Below are positions 1 to 10,500 of a stretch of DNA of 64,000 bases, piece by piece. Position 1 is the first letter of the stretch, and each line of letters opens with the position of its first letter. This DNA is from Caecitellus pseudoparvulus (taxonomy: Eukaryota > Bigyra: Bicosoecida). Where the stretch lies: positions 124,001-188,000 of the forward strand of contig CBFFRQ010000042.1 of the NCBI GenBank assembly GCA_965644315.1. Reading direction: 5' to 3'. A program made the translations under genes and the position numbers. Under the pieces are notes generated by a model. The model searched no databases, was not told the origin of the DNA, and saw only the letters and a program-made list of their open reading frames with translations.

Positions 1-903
1 GTCGTGCCACGGCGAGATGGGCAGTTGCTTGCCAGTGGCATCCTCCCGCATGAAGAATACGCGGTAGTCCAGGGTGCCGGGTGTCCCTCGGGGCTGCACG
101 GTGATGCGTGCGATGGAGACGGAGGGAACCTTGGCTTTCAGGAACTTGAAGCGAGCCATGTACGCCTTGCGGCGCTTGTCTCGCAGGTCTGCACTGCCGT
201 CATCAACGTCATCGATGTAGATGGAGTGGAAGCCGTTCCAGAACCTCACGAAGTCCTGCGCAGGAGAGGCCAGCAGAAACTGCAGCTGGGCGGCTGACCC
301 GGCAGCACGCCAAATGCGCCAGACGCACGTCAAAGGAGATGGTGTCGGTCACCTCACAGGCAGTGATGTCAGCCATGATGACTTTGGCTTCCTCCTCAGA
401 CACTGGCTCCCCCAGGCGCTTGTGCAGATCCTGCGTAGCGACGTGGCGGCAGGGCAGCCGTGAGTTTTCCTTCCGAAACGCCAGACAGTCTGCGGTCGCC
501 TCCGCACCACCAAGTTCGCCACCTCAATGTGCCCATCGCCGTTGGTATCGAAGAGGTCGAACAGCTTGCGCATGCCTGCCAGTTCGGCCTCGGAAATCAG
601 CACCGTGCTGCCGTCAGGCAGGGTGCTGGACTGCGCCACCAACAGCGGGTTTTCCCCTGGCGCTGGGACGTCCTCGCTGTCCTCAGAAAAGGCCCGGAAG
701 CGCGGGCGGACAGGCGTGGCCATCGCAGCGACAGTACGCTCCTTCTCCAACTCTTGCCGCAGGCGCATCACCTCAGCTTGCAAGTCTTCGACGGTCGTCG
801 GCATTGGCGCATCCATCGCTGCGCCGCCGCCGCCGCCGATCTGGTCTGTGATGTGCCAGTCCGCGCTCTTGGCGAAGACACCGGAGGGGGACTCAGACGC
901 CAT
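1..903 (-). CDS. EF-hand / family I inorganic pyrophosphatase fusion, 5' part (runs off the window)
   Basis: Exons in coding order: 903-511, 430-329 and 255-1, all joined in phase 0 by introns of 80 and 73 nt. The N-terminus has a short coiled-coil segment (LQAEVMRLRQELEKE). An EF-hand follows (LFDLFDTNGDGHIE, a good calcium loop). A second, degenerate EF-hand-like unit spans exons 2-3 (LGEPVSEEEAKVIMADI, then ISFDDFVRFWN). The last visible part reads TLDYRVFFMREDATGKQ and LPISPWHD, matching the start of soluble pyrophosphatases (EYRV..., then S-x-x/W-HDIP). The catalytic Asp cluster lies beyond position 1. The family hydrolyses PPi to two phosphates. An N-terminal EF-hand on this enzyme is known from the acidocalcisomal VSP of trypanosomatids, so a calcium-linked vacuolar or acidocalcisome role is inferred. 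No signal peptide is visible. The call is good for both domains; the C-terminal part is unseen. Confidence 0.82.
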
Positions 904-1344
904 GCTTGCCAGGGTGCGATGCCGTCAGCGCCAGACAGACAACTACAAACTGGCTGAGGTGGGGTGGAGGCGGCCATGCAGGATTGAGGTGGCAGGAAAG
1001 TGCCTTGCGGGCTCTGCTGCACCCGCCTGACATGAGCCCTTAGCACCGGTCAGCCCTGGTGTGGCACATGTTTGTCCTTGAACCCCACCCACCTTCGCCG
1101 GGCTGCCCCTGGCCAGCTCGATAGGCTCGCGACGCTGGCACCAGCGATGCGGAGATTCACCTCTTACACTTGCAGCAGGGCGGGCTCCTCCCAGGCCTGC
1201 TGCCTCACCAACGGCAACCCACGGACAACACACAAACACCCCACTCCTCACAGTGGTGCCGTGTCCCTTCAACTGCCCACTGCAAGCTCGAGAGGACGAG
1301 AGCCAGCCAAGTTGCAGCACCGTTAGGTGCTCGCGTGGCCACCC
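904..1344. promoter_or_regulatory. Divergent intergenic region between pyrophosphatase and cyclase genes
   Basis: These 441 bases separate two start codons pointing away from each other, so both promoters and 5' UTRs must lie here. I see no TATA box, RNA gene or conserved ORF. The antisense ORF that crosses it continues into the cyclase coding region and is a composition shadow. Confidence 0.5.
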
Positions 1345-4300
1345 ATGGAGCGCAAGCGCTCCGGCCCTGCGCCTCAGCGGGCGCCATCTCGCGCAGCAGG
1401 CCTCACCCTTGCCCGCTCGCCGTCCAACTATGACTTGACGACAACTGGGGCTTACCTGGCCAATGCAGGCAGCAAGGTTGGCGCCGAGGACCTCGCGCAT
1501 GACCACCGCAGCGTGCACTTGGCGTCGTTGGCGCTGCAGTACTACCGGCTCGACAAGGAAGGCAACGCGAGCCCGCACGACATGCTGAACTTTGCCTTCA
1601 ACGTTCGCAATGCTGACCGGTTCAAGAACGCCCTGCGCGCCGCCACGGCTGTCTTCATCCTCGTCAACTTCGGCTTCGTGGCCTATGACATCGGCCGCTT
1701 TGGCACAGACAACTCGACGTTTCTGACAGTGCTGCTCATCCGGCTGGGTGGCATCTTGCCGGCTGCCATCGCCATCATGGCCCTCACTTTCACACAGTGG
1801 TACCGCACACACTCGTGGCTGCTCATCCCCTTCATCTTCGCTCTGGGAGCTCTCTCAGTGGCGTACTCCGTCGTCGGGGAGGATCCCGGTCCGTTCGCAC
1901 AGCGACACTGGCGTGAAACGCCGGACACCTTCTCACGCCAACCCCCCCCCTCCTTTCCCACAGGCTACGGGACCCTTGCCCTCCTGATCACGGTGACGTT
2001 CTCGTTCACGCCTCTGCACTTCTGGGTGTCTTTCACGCTGTCTGCGCTGTGGGTGGCTGGCCTCGGCATCGGGGTGGCTCTGAACCCTCCCCCCACAGCC
2101 AAGTCTAACGTCGCCGTGGCAGACATTTTCGGCACGCTTGCCTTCTTCCTGGTGGCGGTGGCTTTCGCAGGCCGTGCGCTGGACATGCAGCTGCGGCAGT
2201 CGTTCCTCGATGAGTTCAAACTGCGCGTGGAGTCAGACATGACTGCGGTGGAGCAGAAGCGCAGCGCAGAGCTGCTGAACAGCATGCTCCCTCGCTCCAT
2301 CCAGCGCAAGCTGCGGCGCATGTCCTCCAGAGGAGGCACCAGCATCGCAGACAGCTACAAGCACGTGACCGTCTTGTTCTGTGAGATCTACAAGTTCGCC
2401 TCCTGGTGCCAGGGCAAGCGGCCAGAGACCGTCGTGCAGGTGCTGAACATTGTGTACTCGCACTTTGACGACCTGCTGGACAACTTCTCACCTGGTGCAG
2501 TGCACAAGGTGGAGACTGTGGGCGAGGTGTACATGGTGGTGTCTGGTGCGCCACGCCGCACGCCCCGACACGCCGAGCACGCGGCAGACATGGCCCTGTC
2601 CATGGTGGCCGCGCTGCCTGACATCCGTGCCAGCATTCACACGGAGTTGGGCTTTAACGCCGACGACTTGCACATCCGCATTGGCTTGAACTCGGGCAAC
2701 ATCATGGCGGGCGTCACAGGCTTGACCCAGCCCCGCTTCAAGCTCTTCGGCGACACTGTCAACACCGCCTCCCGCATGGAGAGCACCAGCGAGCCGGACC
2801 ACATCCAGGTGTCTGTGCCAACGGCTGAGCTGCTGCAGGCTGGCCTGCAGAAGTTTCATTTGAAGAACCGCGGGGGGGTCCAGATTAAGGGCAAGGGCAC
2901 CATGACAACCTACTGGCTGTACGGCAGCGATGGAGTGCTGCCCAAGCGCACATCCACGTACACGTCCAGCCCCCACTCGAGTCGCCGCACGTCAACCCAC
3001 TCGGGCGCACCCAAGCAGGGACTCTCCGGGTCCGCCCGCATGCTCAAGTCTGTGGGGGGCGCGTCTGGAGCCAGCCAGTCCGCCTTGCTGCAAATGATGG
3101 ACGACCACGCTCCCATGCCCGGCGCACCCACGCTGCAGGACGTCGAGGAGCGGGAGGGCGCGGGCAGCCGAGCCCAGTCAGTGGCCTCCACAGGCACTGG
3201 GGTATTCAGAGACGTGCATCGGGAGGGCGTCATGCTGCAGGCTCCGCCAGGCGGGGACGTGGAGGCGTCCAGCGACGGCGAAGGCCACCAGCCGTCACTG
3301 CCCAGCCGCCCCCTGACCAGCCTGGACACAGCCCCCGACCACAAGCCCTTCCATCGGTCAGTCACCGACACAGTGCGCCGCAGCAGCTTGGGAGTTGTGC
3401 CTGGGCGCAGCTCCATCGCTGGAGAGGCCCAGGCGTCTTCGGCCGCGGCAGCTTCCTCCCCGAAGGCCCGAGCGCCCCCCATTTCGTACGCCACTCGCGA
3501 AGACGACGACAGTGGCCTGGCGCATGCGCCCGTCATCACGCTGGACGACCTCACAGCAGCTAATGCTGGCGTGTCATCTCTGTCAGCCCTGCTCAAGGCA
3601 AACGTTGCCACAGCACGCGATGCCTCCGCCAGAAGTGGCCGGGTTAGTGGCTCGGCTGATGCGGGCGCAGTGAGTGTGCGCAGCGATAGGACCGGCGTGT
3701 CTAGCACTGGTGCAGATGGGGGCAGTGTGTTTCCCTCCTACCGCAGTGCCCAGGAAGGCCCCCAAGGCTCGGCTCGCAGCCAAGCGGTGCTCTCGGAGTT
3801 GGGTCTGGCGCCGCCTGGGGGCGTGGACACGTCCCGCCCCTCCGACAGCGGCTGGCGGCAGGTGCCCCTTGAGCGCGCCGACTCCACCTTCTCACCTCTT
3901 GCGGGGAAGGACCCCAGCCCTTCTCAGGCTGACCTGGCCAGCCACGGGTTCGTGACTGGGGACGATGACGCCGAGGAGCGCTTCCAGCGAGCTCTGGAAC
4001 AGGCGCTGGCGCAAGGCGGCGGCACACAGCGCACTCGTGCAGGCTCCATTGTGTCTGTCGGTGCAGGCGGGACCCCTCGCACGGCAGCCGCTGCAGCAGT
4101 GGAGGTGGAGGATTACCTGGCGGCGCTTAACCCAGAGCATGGCGTGGGTGGTGACTCGGCAAGGCTGGTGGCACACACATCAGGCACGTCAACCACTGAC
4201 GGCGACAGTGACGATGACCCCAGTGGAGGCAAGTCCCCAACATCAGGGGGTGGCGCCCCGTCCCCGCCGCCGCCAATCGGCTGGCAGCAGCCTGCCACGA

Positions 4301-7173
4301 CCGCACCACCCAGCACAACCCACGCACAGGAAGCTGCCGGCGGCACTGGGGGGTGGCAGGTGGTTGATTTGGATGAAGATCAGGTGGAGGGGGTGCTGCC
4401 CACCTCAGCGCCGCGCAGCCGTGCTGCGAGTGATGTCGTGTCCCCCAGGCCCACGCCAGATGAGACTGAAGCCACCACCATCATCGTGGCTCCAGCTGGG
4501 GACCTGAAGAAGGGCGTGTCAAAGAGCACGCGTGACCTGGCGCCCTCCCACGCAGAGGCCGCCAGCCCAAGCGAGCGCCAGGAGAAGAGCCGCCAGCGCT
4601 TCCGTGTAGGCGTGACCAAAGCCCTCGCCACAGAGGCCCTGAACGACGCCGGCGAGGAGCGGCGCACCCGAGCGCAGGTTGCTTCCTTCTCAGCCCTGTG
4701 CTTCTACCACGCCGACGAAGGTACAGCAGCGGCTGTGATTGAAAACCTGTTCACCAGGGAGCAGAGCGTCGCGTGGCGCAGGTTCGCGCGCATGTCTGTG
4801 TGGGGAGCCCTGGCAGCTTCTGTGCTCTTCTTGCTGTACGACACGGTGCGCCTCACCTCCTCTGATGGGGATCGGTTTAGGACTGACATTTGGCCTGCTT
4901 TGGCCATCGCTCGGTACGGCGTCTTGGTGCCTGTCCTGCTACTGTTCTGGGCGGCAACGGCGACGGAGACCTTCCGCCGCAGCATCACCGTCGCTCAGTA
5001 CGTCACGGGAGCGACACTGCTGGCCACAGGGCTGTGCCTCATCGCGATCAGCATTCTTGGCCGGCAGCCTGGCTACGGCGTGCTGGCGCTGTTCATCGTG
5101 TACAGCTTGAACATCTCCCTGTTGGCGTACGCATACCGCATGGCGTTGTTCACGACCCTCATCCTGGTGTACGCGGTGGCTGTGTCCATGTCAGCACCAA
5201 TTGTGGACATTCCCATCACCTTCAGCAAGGTGTCCATCGATGTGATTTACCTGCTTGTCTTCTTCCTGGGCCAGGCCCTGCCTGTGCTGGCGTCAGAGTA
5301 CCACGTACGTCACAACTTCCTGCGGCGCATTCAAGTGCGCCGGCAGCGGGCTGCGCTGCGCAAGGAGCAGCGCAAGTCTCAAACCCTCCTGTCCAACCTC
5401 TTGCCCCGCTCCATTGTAAAGGAGCTGAAGCTGGGGCGGGAGCTCATCGCAGACTTTTACAAGGAAGGCACCATTGTCTTCACAGACCTGCGCGGCTTCA
5501 CGGCGTTCTCTTCCACCGTCACCCCTGCTCAGTTGGTTTCGTTCCTGAACGTTCTGTTCTCCACCTTCGATCGCATCGCGTCCAAGTTTGGTGTGCACAA
5601 GGTGGAGCTGATTGGTGATGCGTACTTCGGCGTCGCGGGGGTGCCGGGGGCAGCAGCGGACCAAGCGGAGCGCGCCGCGAACATGGCGCTTGAAATGCTC
5701 ATGCACATGCCAGCCATGCGTGCGGTGGCTGGCAATGGCATCATGATGCGCGTGGGCATTCACACGGGGCCAGTCATCGCCGGCGTGGTTGGCCGTAAGG
5801 ACCCTCGGTACCACCTGTTCGGGGAAACTGTGGACATCGCTATGGGCATGGAGAGCAGCGGCATTCCAGATCGAGTGCAGATTTCGAGAGCCGCTTACGA
5901 GCGCCTGGCTCGGCGTCAATTCGTGAGAACCGTCCGGTACTTGAGAACCCTTGCTGCTCTGGCAGAGCTACAAGCATTCCGGGCTGCAGATGCTCTGACA
6001 GAGTCTGCCCAGGAAGCTTCGGCATCCAGCAAAGTGCCCATGACTCCAGGCTCTGCCATGCAGCGCTTGCTGCCGACGCTGAAAGTGCCATCCGCTGAGG
6101 AGGCGGACGAGGCTAGGGACGAAGGCCCTGCACACGTAGCAGTGGACACGACCGACACTGAGGAGCACCAAGACTCCATTTCTTCTCCGGAGCTGTTTGC
6201 ACTTGGCCCGCCTAAGGAGGTTCCACACCTTGAACTCAGCAAGTCCATGCACAGCGCCCCCAGTGAAACCTCTCACCACTTGCTGGAGGCAGCTGGCGGC
6301 TACACCTTCGCAGGGGCGGGGGATGAAGTGCGGGTGCCAACAAGATCGGTGGCCGCGCTGGGGCAACCCCGTGTGTGGTGTGATTTGCCGGAGTCACTTG
6401 TCGCATGGATGTACTTGACCGTGCCCATGCCTCCCAGCGACCTGGCCACTTCCAAGCCCTCCCCAATGGACTTGGAACTGGCCCAGGGGGCTCACACAGA
6501 CGTGACACAAATCTGGAATGGGCAGCACGCCACATTTCTTGGCTTTGACCTGGAGGGCAGCTCGGTGATGACGGGTGCCCATCATCCCCTGCTGCGCCAC
6601 ACGTTAGGGGAGGATGCGCAGCCTTCATGCTGTGTCGCGACGCTGAAGCAGAACCCCGCCCCGCCCCGTGCTGCCCGAGCATCCATTGTTTCCATGCCTT
6701 CGCTCGTGGCCTCTGAAACCTCTGTTGGCATGGCGACTGGTAAGGTAGTGCAGCCTGCGCGCGATGTGTGTGACGATGTGGAGTGGATGAACACGCCCAG
6801 TGCTGCGTCGTCAGGCACAGCTGAGTCGGCAGCGACGGCATCTGGTGTGGCTGTCGACCAGCTGCTTCCCGTGGACTTGGATGCTGAGTCGCTCGTCGCC
6901 CGCACGCGATTGGAGGTGAGGGAGGAGCTCCTCTTCCGGGCTGCCGTCGCGCGAGGTGAGGACCCAGCTGAGGTGCCCAGCACGAGTTGGCTGGATTTGC
7001 TCACAGGGCTGCAAAACATCAAGGAGCCTCAAGGGTGGCTGAAGCAGCAGTTCTTCGGACCAGGGGGGGGCTTCTTTGCCTTCTCACATCGTGGCATGCA
7101 GGATATCAAGGGGGTGGGGGAAGTGGACACGTACATGCTGTCGCGGGCCTTCCCCCCTGGCCTGAAGCAGTAG
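1345..7173 (+). CDS. Membrane class III nucleotide cyclase with two cyclase domains in inverted (C2-like, C1-like) order
   Basis: Start is the ATG at 1345 (ACCCATGG context). A 75-nt intron, 1889-1963, is predicted inside the first membrane region; it keeps the frame open. The spliced product is about 1917 aa. Order: cytosolic N-terminus; membrane cluster 1 (about 1640-2190); cyclase domain 1 (about 2280-2860); a Ser/Ala/Gly-rich linker of about 600 aa; membrane cluster 2 (about 4790-5310); cyclase domain 2 (about 5390-5910); and a disordered tail of about 400 aa. Domain 1 has lost both metal-binding Asp (Glu at 2383 in LFCEIYKF and at 2524 in ETVGEVYM) but keeps the catalytic Asn/Arg pair (NTASRME, 2761 and 2773). 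Domain 2 keeps both Asp (5485, FTDLRGF; 5617, LIGDAYF) but has Asp/Gly in place of Asn/Arg (VDIAMGME). The two domains therefore complement each other and should form one site. Glu in VETVG is the guanylyl-cyclase residue, but the second specificity position is Lys (RFKLFGD), so the substrate is unsettled, with GTP favoured. Confidence 0.9.
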   Translation: MERKRSGPAPQRAPSRAAGLTLARSPSNYDLTTTGAYLANAGSKVGAEDLAHDHRSVHLASLALQYYRLDKEGNASPHDMLNFAFNVRNADRFKNALRAATAVFILVNFGFVAYDIGRFGTDNSTFLTVLLIRLGGILPAAIAIMALTFTQWYRTHSWLLIPFIFALGALSVAYSVVGEDPGPFAQRHWRETPDTFSRQPPPSFPTGYGTLALLITVTFSFTPLHFWVSFTLSALWVAGLGIGVALNPPPTAKSNVAVADIFGTLAFFLVAVAFAGRALDMQLRQSFLDEFKLRVESDMTAVEQKRSAELLNSMLPRSIQRKLRRMSSRGGTSIADSYKHVTVLFCEIYKFASWCQGKRPETVVQVLNIVYSHFDDLLDNFSPGAVHKVETVGEVYMVVSGAPRRTPRHAEHAADMALSMVAALPDIRASIHTELGFNADDLHIRIGLNSGNIMAGVTGLTQPRFKLFGDTVNTASRMESTSEPDHIQVSVPTAELLQAGLQKFHLKNRGGVQIKGKGTMTTYWLYGSDGVLPKRTSTYTSSPHSSRRTSTHSGAPKQGLSGSARMLKSVGGASGASQSALLQMMDDHAPMPGAPTLQDVEEREGAGSRAQSVASTGTGVFRDVHREGVMLQAPPGGDVEASSDGEGHQPSLPSRPLTSLDTAPDHKPFHRSVTDTVRRSSLGVVPGRSSIAGEAQASSAAAASSPKARAPPISYATREDDDSGLAHAPVITLDDLTAANAGVSSLSALLKANVATARDASARSGRVSGSADAGAVSVRSDRTGVSSTGADGGSVFPSYRSAQEGPQGSARSQAVLSELGLAPPGGVDTSRPSDSGWRQVPLERADSTFSPLAGKDPSPSQADLASHGFVTGDDDAEERFQRALEQALAQGGGTQRTRAGSIVSVGAGGTPRTAAAAAVEVEDYLAALNPEHGVGGDSARLVAHTSGTSTTDGDSDDDPSGGKSPTSGGGAPSPPPPIGWQQPATTAPPSTTHAQEAAGGTGGWQVVDLDEDQVEGVLPTSAPRSRAASDVVSPRPTPDETEATTIIVAPAGDLKKGVSKSTRDLAPSHAEAASPSERQEKSRQRFRVGVTKALATEALNDAGEERRTRAQVASFSALCFYHADEGTAAAVIENLFTREQSVAWRRFARMSVWGALAASVLFLLYDTVRLTSSDGDRFRTDIWPALAIARYGVLVPVLLLFWAATATETFRRSITVAQYVTGATLLATGLCLIAISILGRQPGYGVLALFIVYSLNISLLAYAYRMALFTTLILVYAVAVSMSAPIVDIPITFSKVSIDVIYLLVFFLGQALPVLASEYHVRHNFLRRIQVRRQRAALRKEQRKSQTLLSNLLPRSIVKELKLGRELIADFYKEGTIVFTDLRGFTAFSSTVTPAQLVSFLNVLFSTFDRIASKFGVHKVELIGDAYFGVAGVPGAAADQAERAANMALEMLMHMPAMRAVAGNGIMMRVGIHTGPVIAGVVGRKDPRYHLFGETVDIAMGMESSGIPDRVQISRAAYERLARRQFVRTVRYLRTLAALAELQAFRAADALTESAQEASASSKVPMTPGSAMQRLLPTLKVPSAEEADEARDEGPAHVAVDTTDTEEHQDSISSPELFALGPPKEVPHLELSKSMHSAPSETSHHLLEAAGGYTFAGAGDEVRVPTRSVAALGQPRVWCDLPESLVAWMYLTVPMPPSDLATSKPSPMDLELAQGAHTDVTQIWNGQHATFLGFDLEGSSVMTGAHHPLLRHTLGEDAQPSCCVATLKQNPAPPRAARASIVSMPSLVASETSVGMATGKVVQPARDVCDDVEWMNTPSAASSGTAESAATASGVAVDQLLPVDLDAESLVARTRLEVREELLFRAAVARGEDPAEVPSTSWLDLLTGLQNIKEPQGWLKQQFFGPGGGFFAFSHRGMQDIKGVGEVDTYMLSRAFPPGLKQ
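1889..1963 (+). other. Predicted 75-nt intron, length divisible by three, in the cyclase gene
   Basis: Donor GGTCCGTT and a C/T-rich acceptor tract ending CCCACAG flank 75 nt with no in-frame stop. Removing it turns a Pro/Arg-rich interruption (around GPFAQRHWRETPDTF) into a continuous membrane segment (SVVGEDP joined to GYGTLALLITV). If retained, it would add 25 hydrophilic residues inside the membrane cluster. Confidence 0.65.
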
Positions 7174-7555
7174 GCGCCGTGGCGAAGCCATTTTTCCAGT
7201 GAGGGCACTCAGAGCACTTGCGTGCGCTCAAGTATTGTACAGTATCTGCCGCATCCATACTGGTGCCCAGGTAAGGCACAGCTTCGCTGAAATGCACTCT
7301 TGCACCCCATGCTTGTTGCCAGTCGGCATAAAGCTCTGCTCTTGAAGTGCAGCTGCGCAGCCGAGGAGCCGCAGCAAGACACTCAAACATGCCCTCACGC
7401 CTTCATACAATTCAAAGCGGTCTCCAAGCACCCCTTTGGTCAGATTGTTCTTGTGTTCCTTAAGCCAGCTGTTGCCTTGTCGGTGCGGTCGCATCCAGAG
7501 CCCCATGCTCACTTGTCGCGAGTGGTTCTCGTGAGAGTGCAACAATTTCCGCAGC
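7174..7555. promoter_or_regulatory. Intergenic region between cyclase stop and P4-ATPase start
   Basis: 382 bases between two genes on the same strand. It should hold the cyclase 3' UTR/polyadenylation region and the ATPase promoter. I see no reading frame that joins the two proteins, no RNA gene and no repeat. Confidence 0.5.
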
Positions 7556-10500
7556 ATGCCCTGGCTTGGGCAGGCTGAGGAGGAGCCGCGGAAGTCTCGC
7601 GAGGCGTAAGTGCCTGGTCCCCCCCACCAATTGTGTTGCTACCTTCGTCGTGCGCCAGTGCTCCGCGCAGCGCCGGCACTCGGCCTCTATCCGTTACCTT
7701 GCAGACACCCCAACTGGCAGCCAGCCAAGGCAGAGCTCAACACAGCCCAGGAGTTCGAGGAGAATGTCATCACGACTGCGAACTACACATGGTACAATTT
7801 CGTGTTCCTCTTCCTCTGGGAGCAGTTCAACCGCTTCGCGAACGGTGCGTGTTGGGAACTGCCGAAGCTGCTGGTGCTCCGCTCCCGTCGCCGCGACGTG
7901 GACAAACACTGCCACATGTGCACCGCCCTCCCCCGTGCTCGCGCCATCCAGCCTACTTCCTCGCCATCACGATTCTGCAAGTGATTCCTGAAGTGTCTAT
8001 CACGGACGGTATTCCAACCCAAGGCTTGCCAGTGCGTACAGGCCCACCTTGGCAGCTGCCTGGTCCAACGCACCCCCGCGCAGCGTCCCGCCGCTGCTGT
8101 GCCTTCACCGCCCTGCCTGCACTCCCATTCACAGCTCGCTGTAGTGCTGCTCTTTGATGGTGCCCTCACAGCATACGAAGACTACAAGCGCCATGTGGAC
8201 GACGCAAAGCTGAACGCGACCCCCACACGCATCCTGAGGGGGCAAGGCAGAGACGCTGCCTTTGAGCCAGCGACCTGGAAAGACGTGCAGGTTGGGGACA
8301 TCGTGAAGGTGCAAGTGGGTGAAGTGTTCCCTGCCGACTTGGTGTTCTTGTATGCAGAACAGGAGGACCCTGACGAGTGCACTGTGTGCCATGTGAGGAC
8401 TGCCCAGCTGGACGGCGAGACGAACCTGAAGCTGAAGAAGACAACGCAAGACCTTGCCGAGGCTTTCAGCACGGCAGAGCGCTGTGCCTCGTTCTCAGGC
8501 CATGTCGAGGCTGGCCCTCCCGTCCCTGACTTTGGCGACTTCTCAGGTGCCCTGCACTGGGATGGCGAGCACAAGGAAGCCCTGTTTGCCTCGGGTCTGC
8601 TGCTGCGGGGCGCTGAGCTGCGCAATTGTGAGTTCCTCCACGGTTATGTGGTGTACACGGGCAATGACACAAAGGTCAGGGTCAAAGCTGAGAAGAAGTT
8701 GGGTGCAAAGGTGTCCTCTGTGGACCGCGTCATGAACCTGCTCATCACCATCCAGGTCGGCATTGTCGCTGTCCTCTCCGTCATCGGCGCGGTGGGGTAC
8801 ACCATCTTCACGCCCGAGCGCATCGACGACGGGAGCCTGTTTTACCTGCGCATGGAGTCTGTGGACGTCGGCTTGCAGGGCTTCCTGAAGTTCCTAACGT
8901 TCTTCCTCGTCACCTCCAACCTGGTACCCATCTCTCTGTACGTGTCGATGCGCATTGCGCGACAGGCACAGCAGTTTTTCATTGAGTTTGACGAGTTCAT
9001 GGTGTTCAACATGGGGTCATCCAGCTCCATGGCATCCCCTGATGCGAGTGCGTCGCTAGCGGATGTGCCCTGTGCCGTAGGGAGTGAGGCTGGGACTGGC
9101 GGTGGAGCGGCGAAAGACTCGGGAGAGCTGCGGTCTGCACGAGACACCGAAGGCGAGCAGGCTACCCATGAGGGCAGTGAACAGTCCAAGGAAGAGGACG
9201 AGGCCAACACCATTCACGCCAAAGTGCGCCGCATGGACTTGAACGACGAATTGGGCCAGATCACGCACATCTTCTCCGACAAGACCGGCACCCTGACCTG
9301 CAACTCGTTCGAGTTCAGGAAGCTGTCTGTGGGGGGCACAGCCTTTGGACTGGGCACAACTCCCATCGGCATCGTCCGGCGGCGCCGCATGGGCGAGGAC
9401 GTCCAGGAGGCCGAGGCGGCGTTGAAGAAGCATGCGACGCAGGAACGCCTGGTCCCCCACGTGAACTTCATGGACGGCGCAGAAGATGCTGGGGAGGGCT
9501 GGGAGGAGTACTTGAGCAGGGCCGGTGCCGACTCAGCCGATGCAGACAGCATTGAAGGCTGTCTGGATGACGCCGTTGCCGCCCGCAGAGAGACGTTTTC
9601 CGCCAGCCTCACGGAGAGTGTCAAGGGGGAGGATGGCAAGGCACTCACCTTGGCAGCACAGCTGCAGGGGCTGCTGGGTGCTGGTGAGCAAGAAGGGGGC
9701 GCCTCACCCCTCTCCAAATACTACGAATGGCTGCAGGACAACCGCGAGGCCCTTGAGAGCTCCGCAGGTGGAGCTGACGACCACCGCCTCGGTGCTGCAG
9801 AGCAGCAGCGCGGCGCAGCGACCAGCGCCTCGGACTGCCCTCTGACCCCCCAGCAGGTAGCCCTGCACTATATGATGCTGAACATCGCGTTGGACCACAG
9901 TGTGGAGATTGAGCTCGTCCGTGACGAGGATGGCGAAGTGGCATCGCGCCACTTCTCGGCCTCGTCGCCTGACGAAGAAGCCTTCGTGGCTGCCGCGCAC
10001 CTGTTTGGGTACTCCTTCCAGGGCCGGGCAAAGGACAGCGTCACCTTGAGCATCGCTGGCCACAAAAGCACGTACAAGGTCGGTGCCTTGCTGACCTACA
10101 CCCAGGCGCGCAAGATGATGTCTGTGCTGGTGAAGGAAGAGGAGACTGGCTCCTGGTTTCTGCTTGCCAAAGGCGCCGACAGCAAGATCGCGTCCCTCGT
10201 GGACCCGAAGGCCTTGGCCCAGTCCTCGCACATGCAGCGCGTGGTGGCAGGCACCTCCATGCACACTGCAGAGTGGGCTGAGGATGGCCTGCGCACCATG
10301 GCCTTCGCGTGGCGGCCCTTGTCAGCTTCGTGGGCGGAGCAGTGGCTGGAGAGGTACAACGATGCTAACGCGGACGTGCAGCAGCGAGAGGCCAGGGCCG
10401 CAGGGGAACCCAATGACATTGATGACTTGATGGAGGAGCTGGAGAGCAGTTTGACGCTGCAGGGAGCCACCGGCATCGAGGACCGCCTGCAGGATGAAGT

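Noticed and set aside
1327-1344. Earlier start of the cyclase frame at 1327
   Set aside because: That codon is GTG; the first ATG in frame is at 1345 in a good context.
943-1812. 289-codon antisense frame across the divergent promoter and cyclase start
   Set aside because: No family resemblance and it overlaps coding sequence of the cyclase membrane region.
7174-7555. A single fused cyclase-P4-ATPase gene
   Set aside because: The cyclase ends with a clear TAG, and the ATPase has its own ATG with an intron-rich 5' end like other genes here; no splice pair joining the frames was found.
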